This document shows positions 12,155 to 24,666 of a stretch of DNA of 64,000 bases, piece after piece (positions within the stretch are counted from its first letter, which is position 1; each line of letters opens with the position of its first letter). The position numbers and the translations under genes are program-made. The DNA is from Siphonodentalium dalli (lineage: Eukaryota; Mollusca; Scaphopoda; Gadilida; Siphonodentaliidae): contig CP136066.1 in NCBI GenBank assembly GCA_032622095.1, positions 114,965,319-115,029,318 of the forward strand, given 5' to 3'. The notes under the pieces are model-generated. The model had not been told where the DNA came from, did no database searches, and saw only the letters and a program-made list of their open reading frames with translations.

Positions 12155-12624
12155 TCTGTGAAACGAGATAATGATATTGGTTGAGGTCCGATCGCTGCAT
12201 TTGTGAAACGTGTAAATCTAGGGTAGCCTATAGTGCACAATAAAACACTCTTCATCTTCTCACAGCCTGGTATGGGCATATCCAAATTATAAGTCACAGG
12301 ACCCTGACAATCTTCGATCACATCAACGAATACTATTTTTAAAGTTGTCCTTATACTGAATATCTCCACCCAATTTAATTCAGATTGAGATTTGATTACC
12401 CGTGGTTCAGACATTCGTGCGGACAGACAAATATCAAGATTTCTATATAAACAAAAAACGATAATCCTAGAACGAAGAATGCGAATAAAACCACTGAAAG
12501 CTTCTATGGAAGTCATCATTATGGTAAACATTAATAACAAATGTCATGGAGGTATAATTACTTCGGCACTCCCACACCACATACTCATCAAATTGGTTTC
12601 CTTACCGTATGTGTGCGGAGATGG

Positions 12625-12732
12625 GTGGGTGGGTCGACTTTTGTGTGAACTAATGGCTGATTGAACCAAAATAGGCATTCCGCAAATGCAACATACGATT
12701 TCTGGTCAAATGTGACGCCATTTCACTCATCC
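12625..12732 (-). repeat. Dispersed repeat, copy 2 of an inverted pair
   Basis: The reverse complement starts 'gatgagtgaaatggcgtcac' and aligns with 10197-10310. It lies 0.5 kb beyond the 5' end of the dead LINE. Confidence 0.6.
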
Positions 12733-12924
12733 ACATACACTATATTGTAATGGATGTCTGAATCGAGCGTCCAATTCAATATTTACACCCCTATACTCTT
12801 CCAATTGTGCTCCATAGTAAGTGCCGTGTGCTAGAATCTTGGTCTACTGGCGGCCAATTAAAACATATACAACATGTCGTTACTATTTCACCAGCTCTAT
12901 ATCCCCATACGATATAGTTCGATT

Positions 12925-13079
12925 GTTAGTTGATCAATCAAGATATCTAAGTTGATAATCAAGATAGCTATAACTTGATTAATACAGATATTGATCAATC
13001 AAGATAGCTAAGTTGATTAATCAAGATAGCTAAGTTGATTAATCAAGGTAATAAATTGATTAATCAAGATAGTAACTAA
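12925..13079. repeat. ~21-bp palindromic satellite, TTGATTAATCAAGATAGCTA
   Basis: Six to seven units of the phrase TTGATTAATCAAGATAGCTA(AG) lie head to tail, degenerate at the left edge. The core TTGATTAATCAA is a perfect palindrome, so strand is not defined. It contains two TAAT homeodomain-type cores per unit, but repeat expansion is the simpler explanation. Confidence 0.85.
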
Positions 13080-13243
13080 AAGTGGTTTGGCGGTACATGT
13101 ACTACGCCGTCGTAAATTTATCCATGTCAATCAATCCAATTTGATTTTAACAATGCTATATATACGTCTTAACTGGAATGCCTCCTTACTTCCTATATAC
13201 AAATGCGAAGTGCATTGGAGTTCTAGAATCGTTATAATCAGCA

Positions 13244-13795
13244 GGGGGGGGGGGGGTGAATTTTTTTTTCCGGCACGTATGCCGGGGGTGGGTGGTCAAA
13301 GCCACCAACAAGCAATTTTTTCCGCAACTAAAAAAAAAATGTCCTGCTTGTTTTTTTTAGTGTTTTGGCAATGAGTTGGGCTTCAAAACCACTTTGAATG
13401 AGACAAATAATGTAATTCTAACTGGTAAACTGACTGCAGGCAGTTATCGTGTTGTATTTTGTTGCAAATTTTGAAATCCAAGATGGCCGCTGGCAGCCAT
13501 GTTTTTTTGGCCGAATGACCTCAAAATGACTCATTCCTATTTACATGTCCATGTTAACATCCATGATAAATAGTATGCACAGAAATTCATATACAGAATT
13601 TCCCCCCGCAGATCTCTGTTTTAGTGTCAAAAGAGGGGGGTGGGGGTTTAAAAATGGGCGGAAAAAACTGCCGAAAACGGAAACAAATTTGGCGGTGGGG
13701 GTGGGTGGGTACAAAAAATGATCGAAAGGGAAAAAATGCCATACGTGCCTAAAAACTTTTTCCGACCCCCCCCCCCCCCCCCCTCCCCCCCCCCC
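13244..13795. mobile_element. Inverted-repeat element with G-run and C-run ends
   Basis: The left end is a 13-base G run, then 'tgaatttttttttccggcacgtatgcc'. The right end is 'ccatacgtgcctaaaaactttttccga' then a 30-base C-rich run (13766-13795). The reverse complement of the right end matches the left end imperfectly. A similar left end (G run, then 'tcgtatttccggg') is at 10801. The interior includes 'aaatccaagatggccgctggcagccat', which recurs weakly at 19.4 and 20.2 kb. There is no coding capacity. Confidence 0.55.
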
Positions 13796-13799
13796 GAAA

Positions 13800-14832
13800 T
13801 ATTTGGATATTATCAGATTTCTGTGATGGGAATTAATGGCTGTCGGTATATTTTATGTATCCCAAAAAATACATAACATCGGTCAACGACCTTTATACAC
13901 ACTGACATCAAGCATCACAAGACAAAATGATGCAATTGGAGGGGCACTCTCATCGTCACACAATCAATATCTCCCATAACAAGAAATGGTAGGCATTGTC
14001 TCCTGAGGAAACCACATTATCATATTGAAAACTAAATAGTGCCAAGAAATTGACCGCTAATTTGCGAGACAAGTTTCACAGAGAAAATAAGTTAGGAGAC
14101 AGTAATTCCACAATACGTATAAAAGCGTCTCCTGTTTGTGTCTTAGCGAGATTCCGCTGCTAGCGTTTGTACGGATTGTAGGGGTTGTGAGTGTGTATAC
14201 CTGGTAACTGCACACTACGTATGTATTCGTGTGTATCATGTGGTCGAGGCTATAGACGTGGATATTGTTATAAGGAAATGTGTAACACGTAGACGACGAA
14301 ACATATATAAATGTTATTGTTGTTGACATAAATTTTAATTGTCGATAAATGAGACTTTTAATCCAGCACGTGATTTTCCACGCTATATGAGTATTATCTT
14401 ATTATAGTGATGTTACATCATTAATATAGCAATTAATTTACAAGCTGTTATTCAATAAGACCAACAAACTCCCCAATTCTAAGCATACCAGTCATGTTCG
14501 AAACAGCAACAATGTTGAAAAATTTAGGCAATAACATATAATATGTAAATTTTATTTATAATAATTATAATAATAAATTTGGTGTAACTGTGTGGATTCA
14601 AAGAGTAAAATATTTACCTACATATTCAATAAATTTTCTGATGCAACGGACATATAGAACTATAAACTGAGGTTTTAATCAATAATCCATCTATATGTAG
14701 AATCATAGACTTGCAGAACAAAAATAGAATTATACCCCGTGTTTACAAGTAGAGAAAGTCGTAATCGCACAAGTCAGTCGCTTATAGACAACAAGCGTGT
14801 ATAATCACGTGACCTGAGGCGTTAGAGTTACA
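13800..14832. other. No gene recognised
   Basis: AT-rich sequence. The 90-residue ORF at 14057-14329 (-) has no motif, and I see no repeat structure here. Confidence 0.35.
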
Positions 14833-15265
14833 GGAATCACTCAACTAAATGGTTTCACATAGACGAAAGTGTTAACCTTTCAGCCAAATTGACCGAATTG
14901 AAACCTGCTGGCCACTTCAGTGATGTTTACCCAGCTAGATTGACACCAGTTGATCACGAAAATGCAAGAAAATCAAAGGTCACGTGTTTACTTTTTAAAA
15001 TAAATCCCCAAGTGTACGACAGGGCTATCCCACAGCCAAATTTTACCTGGAAAAACTAAGAACTACAGCAGCTAGTTAAATACATTTCCCATCAATTCAC
15101 CAGTTTAAATTATTTAGATATGATGTATATGCACATCAGATAAACAAGACTTCATCCTTTAATAACGTGTCACATGTATCAGGTGAGGGCCATTCTTCTG
15201 TTACCTGCACTCTAGATTTCTAGATCTCCCCGACTCTGGAATACATTTAGCTCCCTAATTCTTAC
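14833..15265 (+). repeat. 0.43-kb direct repeat, copy 1
   Basis: It matches 15392-15834 along its length: 'ggaatcact.aactaaatggttt', 'agctagattgacaccagttg', 'ctttaataacgtgtc.catgt', and 'catttagctccct' at the end. Identity is about 85% by eye, so the duplication is old. It is not coding in any frame I could follow. Confidence 0.85.
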
Positions 15266-15266
15266 A

Positions 15267-15376
15267 GGGCCACTTCCTAATGGCGCTTTCGGCGCGCGTC
15301 GAAAGCGACAAAAAGTGCGCCATTGGTAACGCACCGAAAGCGACAAAAAGTGCGATATTAGTATGGAATACTATTG
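15267..15376 (+). mobile_element. Small hairpin MITE between the two repeat copies
   Basis: It starts GGGCCACTTCCTAATGG (15267-15283), and the same 17-mer occurs at 15377-15393. The interior has gctttcggcgcgcgtcgaaagc (a hairpin) and two 'cgaaagcgacaaaaagtgcg' phrases. An inverse-orientation copy is at 31548-31650, and a related core is in the large foldback at 26018-26412. Confidence 0.7.
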
Positions 15377-15391
15377 GGGCCACTTCCTAAT

Positions 15392-15834
15392 GGAATCACT
15401 GAACTAAATGGTTTCCCATAGGCGACAGAGTTAACGTTTCGGCCAAATTCACTGAATTGAAGCCTGCAAGCCATACCAGTGATGTTTACCCAGCTAGATT
15501 GACACCAGTTGATCACGAAAATGCAAGAAAAATCATAGGTCATGTGTTTACTTTTTAAAATAAATCCCCAAGTCTACGACAGGGCTATCTCACAGCCAAA
15601 TTTGATCTGGAAAAACCCAGGACTACAGCAGCTATCACAAAAATCCATTCCCCATGCATTCATTCACCATTTTATATTATTTAGATATTATGTACAAATC
15701 AAATAAACGCGATGTCATCCTTTAATAACGTGTCGCATGTATCAGGTGAAGGTCATTCTTCAGTTACCTTCACCTTTAGCATTCCACAGTGTACTCGCTC
15801 CCCGACTCTAGAACACATTTAGCTCCCTGATTCC
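15392..15834 (+). repeat. 0.43-kb direct repeat, copy 2
   Basis: This is the partner of 14833-15265. The MITE-like hairpin sits exactly between the copies. Confidence 0.85.
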
Positions 15835-15908
15835 TATATATATGTATATGAAACACAGCGTTTCTTATAGTATTTTATCAAAATAGTTGTTATACAGAGT
15901 ACTTTTTG

Positions 15909-16111
15909 TCAATAAAGAAATGACTTTTGCAGTATATAACATTGTGTTGCCAAACAGTTTTCAAGACATTCTACTACTTCCTGTTCTATAATTTGAGTAT
16001 CTGTGGTCCTTAAATGTTCTCTCACCCTATTCATCCTATGAGTCGCCAAAATGTACACGGTTTCGGTTATTGTAGACATTCTGACATACATCGTTACATG
16101 GTTAGTCTGCG
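15909..16111 (-). CDS. Candidate 3'-terminal exon, unknown protein
   Basis: On the minus strand the tract 'gatcttgtttcag' ends in AG just before 16111, a good acceptor with a plausible branch region. The frame is then open for 67 codons (entry phase 1) to a TAA/TGA stop at 15909. Near its end is a Cys cluster (VECLENCLATQC). This loosely recalls PAN/apple-type Cys spacing, but I cannot assign a family. No upstream exon was found, and chance ORFs of this length are common in this window, so this is tentative. Confidence 0.25.
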
Positions 16112-16712
16112 CTGAAACAAGATCATTAACATGAATCTTTGCAGCCAAAGCTTAGTTGTCACAGTCGATCGGGAGGAAGTATAATCCGTCTGGTTTGTAG
16201 GACTCAATCAAAGAGCGACCAGTCATGGCTGTCATGGCATGGTACACTAGGCTTGGGAGTTAGTATGATGTGCCAATCACTGATATAGTTCGCACGAAGA
16301 TGTTGGTGTGATTTTTTAAGGAGTATGTGGCTGCTGGAGGTAGAAGATGTGTTCGAGTGTTCGGTTATACAACATAAGAACGTGTGCATTAATTTGTCGA
16401 ATAGACAACATTATGGCCCATCATAATATAGCCCACATGCAAACTCTTTGTGGGATATACAGTGTCATCGTCAACATTAATAGATTACACAAATTGATGC
16501 AAATTTAAAGTCGCGTCACATTTTACTGCTTTTGACTATTAAGTCAAACGGATTCATTGTATAGGTATTGATGAATATCGTAGCCTGTCAACGCGTGAAT
16601 TAGAGGCAAGATTTCACACACCTCAATGGACAATACTGTCCGTTATGTCCTTCACGGAAATGACACATGACTTATGTTTGGATTCAGTATGAAGAGTTAT
16701 CCTAGCTCCTAT

Positions 16713-17129
16713 TCAATAAGAAACATAACATTCTGGTATTTCGACATGTACGTCAGTGGAATAAAAATAATAACTAGCTTCATTGGCTGCATGTAACAGT
16801 ATACTAGTACCTGTATCCGCTTTCTCGTGGTAACACACTAGCATGAGATCAGGAACTAAATCTAAGCGAACGTCGCCATTCAGGGACCATATCACGTGAC
16901 ATTCGACCCCATGGCAAACATAATTCAGTGTTTTTGAAACACATGTAGATTCTGCACTCGACCATTCGCGAAAAATATAGAAGCCTGTCAAGGAGTCTTT
17001 GTTATCACCACCTGATAAATATTTGGCATTGTCTGGAACTGTGTCATGGACACAGGATGTGTGAAGCCTTGCTTGAATACCAGAATTGTATTCTCGGGTT
17101 GCAGGAAAAAGGTAGCATAATGACTTATT
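16713..17129 (-). CDS. Candidate terminal exon, Cys-rich extracellular-type protein
   Basis: A run of T ending in CAG lies immediately before 17129 on the minus strand, a strong acceptor. The reading frame is then open for 138 codons (entry phase 0) and stops at 16713-16715. Seven cysteines (in SLCYLF, HTSCVHD, ESTCVSK, NYVCHG, VECHVIW, LVCYHE, PECYVS) and the lack of a hydrophobic membrane span suggest a secreted or extracellular region. I do not recognise the family; the opening LCYLFPATREYN weakly resembles the tail of PAN domains. I could not place the preceding exon with confidence: a short phase-0 frame ending at a possible GTGTAAGT donor near 17200 is the only nearby option. Confidence 0.4.
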   Translation of the reverse strand, partial: NKSLCYLFPATREYNSGIQARLHTSCVHDTVPDNAKYLSGGDNKDSLTGFYIFREWSSAESTCVSKTLNYVCHGVECHVIWSLNGDVRLDLVPDLMLVCYHEKADTGTSILLHAANEASYYFYSTDVHVEIPECYVSY

Positions 17130-17249
17130 CTGAAAAAAAAAATTACAACATATCATATTATGCAACAACTTCAACAATCTACTAATATCGATGATGACCT
17201 ACTTACACCCTGTCAAGAATTTGTATATGCTTTATGTGAGAAGCCGACA

Positions 17250-18430
17250 TGTATTCAAGTCGACGAATTACGATAATTTTTCTCCGGTTATTAAACGAGA
17301 ACAATGACAAAACTGCAGACTTCTTAAGCAACATTTTTTTCTTGCAAACTATCAGGCAATTACTTGGTACAATAACTCAATCCATTCTGGAATGCCATGT
17401 CCTTATAACCCTATGCAATTTGGGCTCCATATACAGTCCTATGTTGTGTGGCATATATAACCATAGTCCTATCTATAGTGCACAAGATACATGTTTATGG
17501 TTATATGATAACAACGCTAGGCATTGTGACATATAAGGTGTCCCTAAAGTATGTCCCTAAATTTACCTATATGGCCGTTTGAGTGTCATGTAAATAATGT
17601 TATCCCCTGGACGCAGAGCGGGAATAGTCAGCACCCACATGCACATGCATAAAACGAATCTATAATGAATCAATGATGAAGCAGCAAGATTCAGGCATTA
17701 ATCATGATCAAGCGTAATCGTGATCGGCCAGTCCACTCTCATTGTCTCTATTATGCCCGTCGGGTTTATAGCAAAGATCAACACTATTATAATCTTCGGA
17801 TTGTTAACAAACCCAAATGATTTCAGTTGACCCAGAATATATACCCACAAGCTGGGCAGAAACATAACAGGTAAACAGAGTTAAATTATTTTTCCTAAAA
17901 TACTGAAGTACTGAACCTTTTGTCATGCAGAGTATCGGATCGCACCGGGTGGCCCGGTCCGTCCCAGCGCTAATATATAACAAGAAAACTAAGATGCATG
18001 CATCAGGTCGGCCGTGAACTATCTACCATAGAATTGTTGTAGCTATCGATTATACATTTTGAAACACCTGTCTGTATGTATGTATGTATGTGTGTATGCG
18101 TGAATGCATGTGTGTATGTGTTATAGACTCTAACACTGCTCGAATTTGGTATTTAACGTGTCAACTTGACCTCGCTCATAGGCATGTTTCTGGACCTTGA
18201 CCGATCCGACTAAAAATTTGTGTGTAGGACTACTTCGATCCCGGGAGCAATATGGACGGGTCCAATTTCACGTGGGACCATGTTCTCGAACGTGCTGATA
18301 TAGGCATGTTTCTGGACCAATTGAACAATAGTTTGGTCAGACGCTGTATATACTGGGTACTGTCCAGATGGAGGCGATCACAAAAAAAATCCCTAACTAG
18401 CCCGAACGAAGTCGAGTACATCAGCTAGTT
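17250..18430. other. No gene recognised; short TATG microsatellite
   Basis: A (TGTA)n-like stretch occurs at about 18070-18120. The remaining ORFs are short and featureless. Confidence 0.4.
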
Positions 18431-18935
18431 TAATATATATTTTGGACATTTGTCTGTCTGTTTGTCTGTTAGCTATGGCCGGGAAAACTGCCGGACAGAT
18501 TTGACGAAATTTGATACCTAGGGGAAATTATTTCCAGGGAGTATTTTGGACGGGTCAAATCTTGATCCCGACCTGACTTTGACATTCAAAAAGATCAATT
18601 CAAGGTCAAATCTGGTAAAACGGAAGTATTTCAACGAAATTTGATACCTACTGTTACTTTTGTCCCAGGAGTGTTTCGGGTGGGTCAAATCATGACCCTG
18701 ACCTGATCTTGACATTCAAAATTGTCAATTCAAGGTCAAATCGGGTATAAAGCCGGGCGGATTTCGACGGGTACTTTTGTCGTGACTTTTGTCCGGGGAG
18801 TGTTTTGGACGGGTCAAATCGTGACCCCGACATGACCTTCACCTTTAAAATAGTCAATTCAAGGTTAAATCGCGCATTTCTCCGAAAATCAGAGGGGAAC
18901 ATCCCGGACGAAGTGGGGTCCACGAGCTACTATTA
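18430..18935. repeat. ~125-bp tandem repeat ('gggtcaaatc.tgaccccgacctgac' family), array 1
   Basis: About four units, each with 'cgaaatttgatacct', 'ttttggacgggtcaaatc', 'gaccttgac.ttcaaaat' and 'tcaattcaaggtcaaat'. A GTCTGTTT microsatellite starts the array, and 'gaagt.ggg.c.a.cagct' closes it. The same structure forms array 2 at 28130-28720. Confidence 0.85.
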
Positions 18936-20376
18936 TATATTTCTAGATTTAGTTACAAACTAAATACCTGTATATTGTACAAAGAAATGTTTGACAAATA
19001 TATCTGTATCAATATTACCATACGGGTCATTAAAATAGATACGACGAAACAAATTTTGAAGGGTGCATGTATCAGGTAAATTTTTATATTTCAAATGATG
19101 ACAGGAATGCAGAAAGTTGAAGTACCTACGTAATACTGGCTATCCGCATGAAGAGATATACATGTATATAAAAACCAGATGAGGGATATGTCTGTACAGT
19201 TGCTAAACAATTCAGTCATGCAAAAGAGGATCAAAGAGTAAGATACCAAATTGCTGCCTGTGGTAATGTTTTTTAACGAAATTCGGGAAAATTAGATTAC
19301 TCTCACCCTGGTTATCCAGAAGATAATTGTGGAATCTGATGACGATCGGACAAGGGGTCTCGTCTGTAGGATCAACCAAATTATTTAGCCATAAAAATAG
19401 TAAAATTGAAGATCACCGCTGGCAGTGATGTCTTCACAAGGACAGTTTGAGAACAAAATATGGCTCACATCTAGCGGTGACCCAAAATATCCACATAAGA
19501 AAAAGTTCTCCAATAAAAGCTGGCTGCAGGGTGCGCCAATTGATTCAAATTCGAAATTTAGCAGGGTGTACTGCTTGTGGCCATGTTTTCCCCGCAAATT
19601 TGATAGACTGATGGACAAAACCACTGAATCCGTTGAATCAATATACATGTATACATGGATTAATTTATATGCATTGTTATACACAGTACTGGTATATAAA
19701 GGTACTGAAAATAACTATATTACTAGTATACACAAAATAAACCATATATCATGGCTATGGGTTCTAATATCCGAACATGACAGCTGAGAACTTGGTGTGA
19801 ATTAAAGAGTGGTGGTTTCTCAAGCATATCTAACCCTCCACGTTAGAAAACATGCCATTAAATGTCATAAGTATAATCTAGCTTGAGGACAGAAGTGATC
19901 CATAAAACCCCCTTAATTCAACCAGGTCCTCGCGCGATGTATGATCGATCACATGATGATCTAGGGGGATTAGAATTGATGTATAAAAACAGCACTGCAT
20001 GTAAATATAAAATAAAATAGTGCTACATCTTATTACAGATTATTGCCATATATAATCAGTGATTATACAGACAGTCTGACAAAATAAAGTTTCAGTGACA
20101 CTCTATCCGAAGAGGGGAATAATTTCATCTGTTACAGTCAATGGAGCAATTATGAATCTGGAAAGGTGAAATTTCTAAGTAATACTAGATATCGACATGA
20201 CGCGATAAAATATAACGTAAATGCAATATGGCCGCTGGCGACCATTTTTTCCTATGAAATTAAAAAAATATTTGATAGCTCTCATCTGATAGATCAATAT
20301 CAAGATAAATATGAAGTTCGGTGATGATCGGATGAGTGAAGTGGACTGTGGTCTGTGCTAAACGGTTTAGTAATGC
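18936..20376. other. Dispersed-repeat debris, no gene
   Basis: Fragments of the 'gccgctggc(a/g)..ccat' repeat occur near 19415 and 20230. Overlapping ORFs on both strands at 19385-19787 carry no recognisable motif. Confidence 0.35.
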
Positions 20377-20690
20377 TTAAAAAGATTCTTACCTTAATAT
20401 TTTTATGTTCACTTTATAAACTTCACTGAGTCATCTTTGTCATGTATTGAGTTTGATATCTTTTGTTAACAGTTTATAAATCATGTATGTCTCATGTTTG
20501 TTATTTTAATTTATGTGTTTATTATCATTAAATAAAGTTGCATTCCTTAAAAAGATTCCTACCTCAATGTTTTTATGTTCACTTTATAAACTCCACTGAG
20601 TCATCTTTGTCATGTATTGAATTTGATATCTTTTGTTAACAGTTTATAAATTATGTATGTCTCGTGTTCGTTATTATATTATATACACTT
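20377..20690 (+). repeat. Tandem duplication, unit ~170 bp
   Basis: Beginning 'cttaaaaagattc.tacct', the segment at 20377 repeats at 20547, offset 170. Blocks such as 'tttttatgttcactttataaac' and 'atcttttgttaacagtttataaat' are nearly identical. Copy 1 ends with 'attaaataaagttgcattcc', which looks like an element 3' end. Confidence 0.85.
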
Positions 20691-22732
20691 TATAGTGTGT
20701 TTTCAGAACGAAAACAAATTGAATAAAATCAACAAATTTGTAAATTTAAAAACAATTCAAACGTTGTTGTATTCCATGTCCCAGCCCGGACATATACACC
20801 AAATTTCAATAATATTCATTGAGAAACAACGGACCAAACGCTATATAACACCCGTATACATCTTTTATTCCGTATCGGACTCGGGTACATGTTATAGTAG
20901 GTACCGAATTGACACACGTCGACTGGGCGAGTTGGCCCTGGGGCGATTAGGCCGATCCCGGCACATTCTAGAATTTACCGTATGTATCCGTTTACGCGTA
21001 GTTTACTTTAGAAAGTTCCGCAATTAATACCGTAAATAGAGCGACCTTATTTGACAGAGAATGCCTCTGTTATTGATTATCAAGTTGCTGTACATTAAAA
21101 ACGACAAATTCACATGCTCGTTCAAGCGCAGTTAGTCTATTTTCCCCATGTTAAAGGACATCTACAAATACTAAATAACGCTAACCTACTGCCGAATGTT
21201 TGACACGACAACTGTTAACATATTTGGGCTGAATTCATCTGACGCGGTATTATTCCTCAAAATAAACAACAAAACCATCGTTACTTGGAAATGTAGTTTG
21301 GGCTAACATTTACATAAATCCTCCAGATCAATTATCCGACACACACGTCAGATGAAAAAGTCACATGAAGTAACCGGCCAAATTGGCCGAAATCAAGCCA
21401 TGGGAGTTCTGCTTGTCTCCCTCAAGGTTGAAAATAGGTCTGACTAAAATGACCCCGCAACAGAAGTACCGGTATAGAAAGCATAGTCACCGTGCATGAG
21501 ATATATGGGTGCATGGGATTATATGGGTTTGGTTTTCCTTGACGGATATCGCATGGTCGCTGCGCGAGGAAGCCCTACGTGTCAACAACGCATTGATGGC
21601 ACTTCATCCCTATCCAAATGCAGTTATGGAACTACTGAGATTTGCAATTGGCTACAATGATTCATGCGAATTGTTATTTGGCCGCCGACATGTCAGGATG
21701 TACTAATGAAGTGTCCGATGCTGAATATATCGTCAATTGTGTCTAGTGTCACAAAATGCGCCACAAAATAAGAAAATACCTCCCAGTAAAACGTAAGTCT
21801 CACTCATCAGTCTTTGCTAATCATATGTGACCAGTTGAAATATATATATATAATCGGCCTTGTACAAAAATTCAAATAAAAATTGTAAAAATATGAAATA
21901 GTTGACAAAAATGTGATCATGTGAGGTTTTATGAATTTACATTTTCTGGACCAATATCCTCGTGTGACGTTTCCATACACCTATCAAAATTTAATCACAA
22001 TGTTGTAAAATTTTGAGAAATTAGTAAATAATACCATTTTTCACCATTTTTCCAGATTTTTCCCCAAATTTTCATCTTAGAACATGTTCGGACAAGGTTG
22101 TTTATAATTCCCCTTCATCAATCTCTACACTGTTTAATTTTATGCCCCTAAAGCCTTCTTTGCATGCGGCATTCTAAGTGTAAACTATGCAATTCATTTT
22201 TCTGAGAAAATTATATTTTAGGGGGTGGGGTTAAGTTTATGCCCACAGGGCATTTTCATGTTTTGCTATGTCTTTGGGGCAATTTTTGAGATATGTTGCG
22301 CGTCAATAGCCCATGTGTTTCACAAGTTGCAGCCAATTATATGACACTATTTTTCAAAATTCCACTAATTTTTCGCAATTTAAAAAAATTTATCGCAATT
22401 TTTACGAACTAGTTTATACATTGGTTCAGTGTTGTATCTCATGTTGTTTTATGATGATCTGTAATTAATATAAACGACGTCTTGTTCACTTTATAACCAG
22501 TCATATTTTTATACGATGACACTTGTATACTCGATGACATTTTAATTTTATTAAGGTGTAGGAGTTGTCTTACTTGAAACAATCTAGTTTGGGACACATT
22601 CTGAAGCGGGCAACAAGCAAAATCGGATGCGTCATATAATGACCTTTAATTTGATATATAAAAACCGTTGTTGGAGGGGGGGGGGTGCAGCCAACTTCTA
22701 AACTAGAGGCTTTCTGAGAATTGGCCCACGGA
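20691..22732. other. No gene recognised
   Basis: ORFs of up to 124 residues lack motifs. Low-complexity AT runs include a (TA)n tract at 21841-21852. A G-run occurs at 22676-22685. Confidence 0.35.
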
Positions 22733-22734
22733 CT

Positions 22735-23130
22735 AAGCGTGTTGCCGTGAACATAAGATCACTGCTGGCTTATTTCATATCTAAATAGTCCCATGTATGG
22801 CTGTTTTAATAAGCAGAATAATTAGGCCCATATAGAGCGTATTTGAGATCCAAATAATGCCAATATCAGCTTATTTCGCCCAATTAAATATAAGCCCGTA
22901 TTTGCATATGTTCTCGAGATTTTCCATCCTGTTCTCGTGAAAACAATACAATACGGGCTTATTTAGATGTGTTTAGGACTATTTAGAGTATATTTGAGAA
23001 CAAAAATACGCTATGTGCGTAAAACCCGGCGTTCAAAATAAGAACCGTATGTGCTTACTTCAATTCGAAAATAAGCCCATACTGACACTACTTAATCTAT
23101 TTGTTTTCCTCGACTCGATTGACCGAATCA
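22735..23130 (+). repeat. Left arm of a ~1.1-kb inverted repeat
   Basis: The phrases 'ggctgttttaataagcagaataattaggcccatatagagcgtatttgag' and 'acgggcttattt' reappear reverse-complemented at 23440-23815 and again at 25560-25960. The spacer (23140-23350, 'gagtcgataatgtgacta') also recurs at 24940-25110. The whole 22.7-26.0 kb block is one duplicated foldback family. Confidence 0.75.
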
Positions 23131-23439
23131 TTATGAGTCGATAATGTGACTAAAACAGTCTCATTTTCAGTTTATTATCGACTCAAAATGAGGCAATTCT
23201 AAGCAGAATATCTAACTAAGACCAATTGTATAAGCAGATAATGTGCGGATTTTCTGGAGAATACAATCCTCGTGCCAATAGGTCCAATTTAGGCCTATCT
23301 ATTCACATAGGTTGACATTGGACTTATTTCTTATGAAATAAGACTAGATTAAACTTATACTCGTTGAATGGGGCAGGTCGAACTGAAAATACATTACACG
23401 AAGAGCGTGCAAAAGTCGTATCGATGAAAAAGTAGATTA

Positions 23440-23815
23440 AATAGTGCCAATATGGGCTTACTTCGTATTGAAATAAGCATACCATGCTTATTTTGAACGC
23501 CGCGTTTTATACCCGTATATAGACAGGATATAGAGCCTATTTTTCACAAATATATACCCTCTATATGGGCCTAAATGCAACACTAAAAATAAGCCCATAT
23601 TGCGCATCTTTTCGCGAGAGCAGGCAGTTTTTTCCAAAAAAGAGCACAATACGGACTTATTTTATAATTGCGGCAAAATAAGCTCATATTTAAATTATTC
23701 GAAAGCTGAAATACGCTCTATATGGGCCTAATTACTCTGATTATTAAAACAGCCGTATATTGGACTATTTCAATATGAAATAAGTCCGTAGTGTGTTCAC
23801 GAGAACACGTTGGAA
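23440..23815 (-). repeat. Right arm of the ~1.1-kb inverted repeat
   Basis: It ends 'aatacgctctatatgggcctaattactctgattattaaaacagccgtat', the complement of the left arm. It includes 'cacgagaacacg' at its outer edge, facing 'gtgttgccgtgaac' on the left. Confidence 0.75.
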
Positions 23816-24021
23816 AATAACACGATCAGCCAACTCACGACTTACTAGGTATACGTTCGTTTTATTGCGTGTACACTGTGGCACGTGCCATTCAACGGTT
23901 TAATTTGAGAAATAAGTTCAAAATAAACCTATGTGATTAATTCGGTCCAATGTGAACCCATCTGTTCGAAAATATGTTGAAAATTACAAACAGTGTTATG
24001 TGTGCATGTCCAGCTGTTTAA

Positions 24022-24491
24022 AGGTACTCAACCCGATAAAACTCCTCTCAATTACTATTTCAATGGCTTCGGGGGTCAAAAATATTTGATTCGAGTCGAG
24101 GAAGTCACCCATCAAAGCTCAGATTTGTTAGATATCGATTTTAGAAATCTATTATTTTTCATTATCGGGAATTCTATCTGGCCCAGAACTCAGTCAAAAT
24201 TTGCGTTAAAATTACCACTTGATTTTAGAGTTATCCATCCTTGTCTGTTTGAATAGATTTGGAGAACACATCCAGAGCAGATTACGGCAGTTAGTAGTAC
24301 ACATCTCGAATTTATAACAAATTTCAAAAATCAATATCTAATAACTCTGAGCTTTGTTTGATGGGTTCCTCGACTCGAATCAAATATTTTTAACCCCCAA
24401 AGCCAAAGAAATAGTAATATAGGACCCTCCGATCGGATTGTTGTTGTTGGAATCTGTTGAGATGGGGACCCTCTTTACGGGTTGAGTACCT
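24022..24491. mobile_element. TTAA-flanked MITE, AGGTACTCAACCCG TIRs, copy 1
   Basis: AGGTACTCAACCCG at 24022 and its exact complement CGGGTTGAGTACCT ending at 24491 are each bounded by TTAA (24018-24021 and 24492-24495). Subterminal inverted blocks ('atttgattcgagtcgagga') extend the symmetry. A second copy is at 31896-32346. The TTAA target suggests piggyBac-type transposition. It has no coding capacity and is inserted within the larger repeat block. Confidence 0.85.
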
Positions 24492-24666
24492 TTAAAACAT
24501 TGGTCGTAAGTCGTTCGTTGGGTCAAAATACTGGGGGAAAATGGAATTTTTCGTTGCATAAGCGCACTTTTTCGCGGAATCATAGCAGTAACGAAGCTCT
24601 CCTTGTGGAATTTTCTTGTGCCAACACTAGTTCAACCAAAAATCCCAAACTAGGTCATATATGCCA

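Noticed and set aside
12151-12540. 129-residue minus-strand ORF
   Set aside because: No motif, signal peptide or splice support; it overlaps the edge of repeats and the 5' break of a dead LINE.
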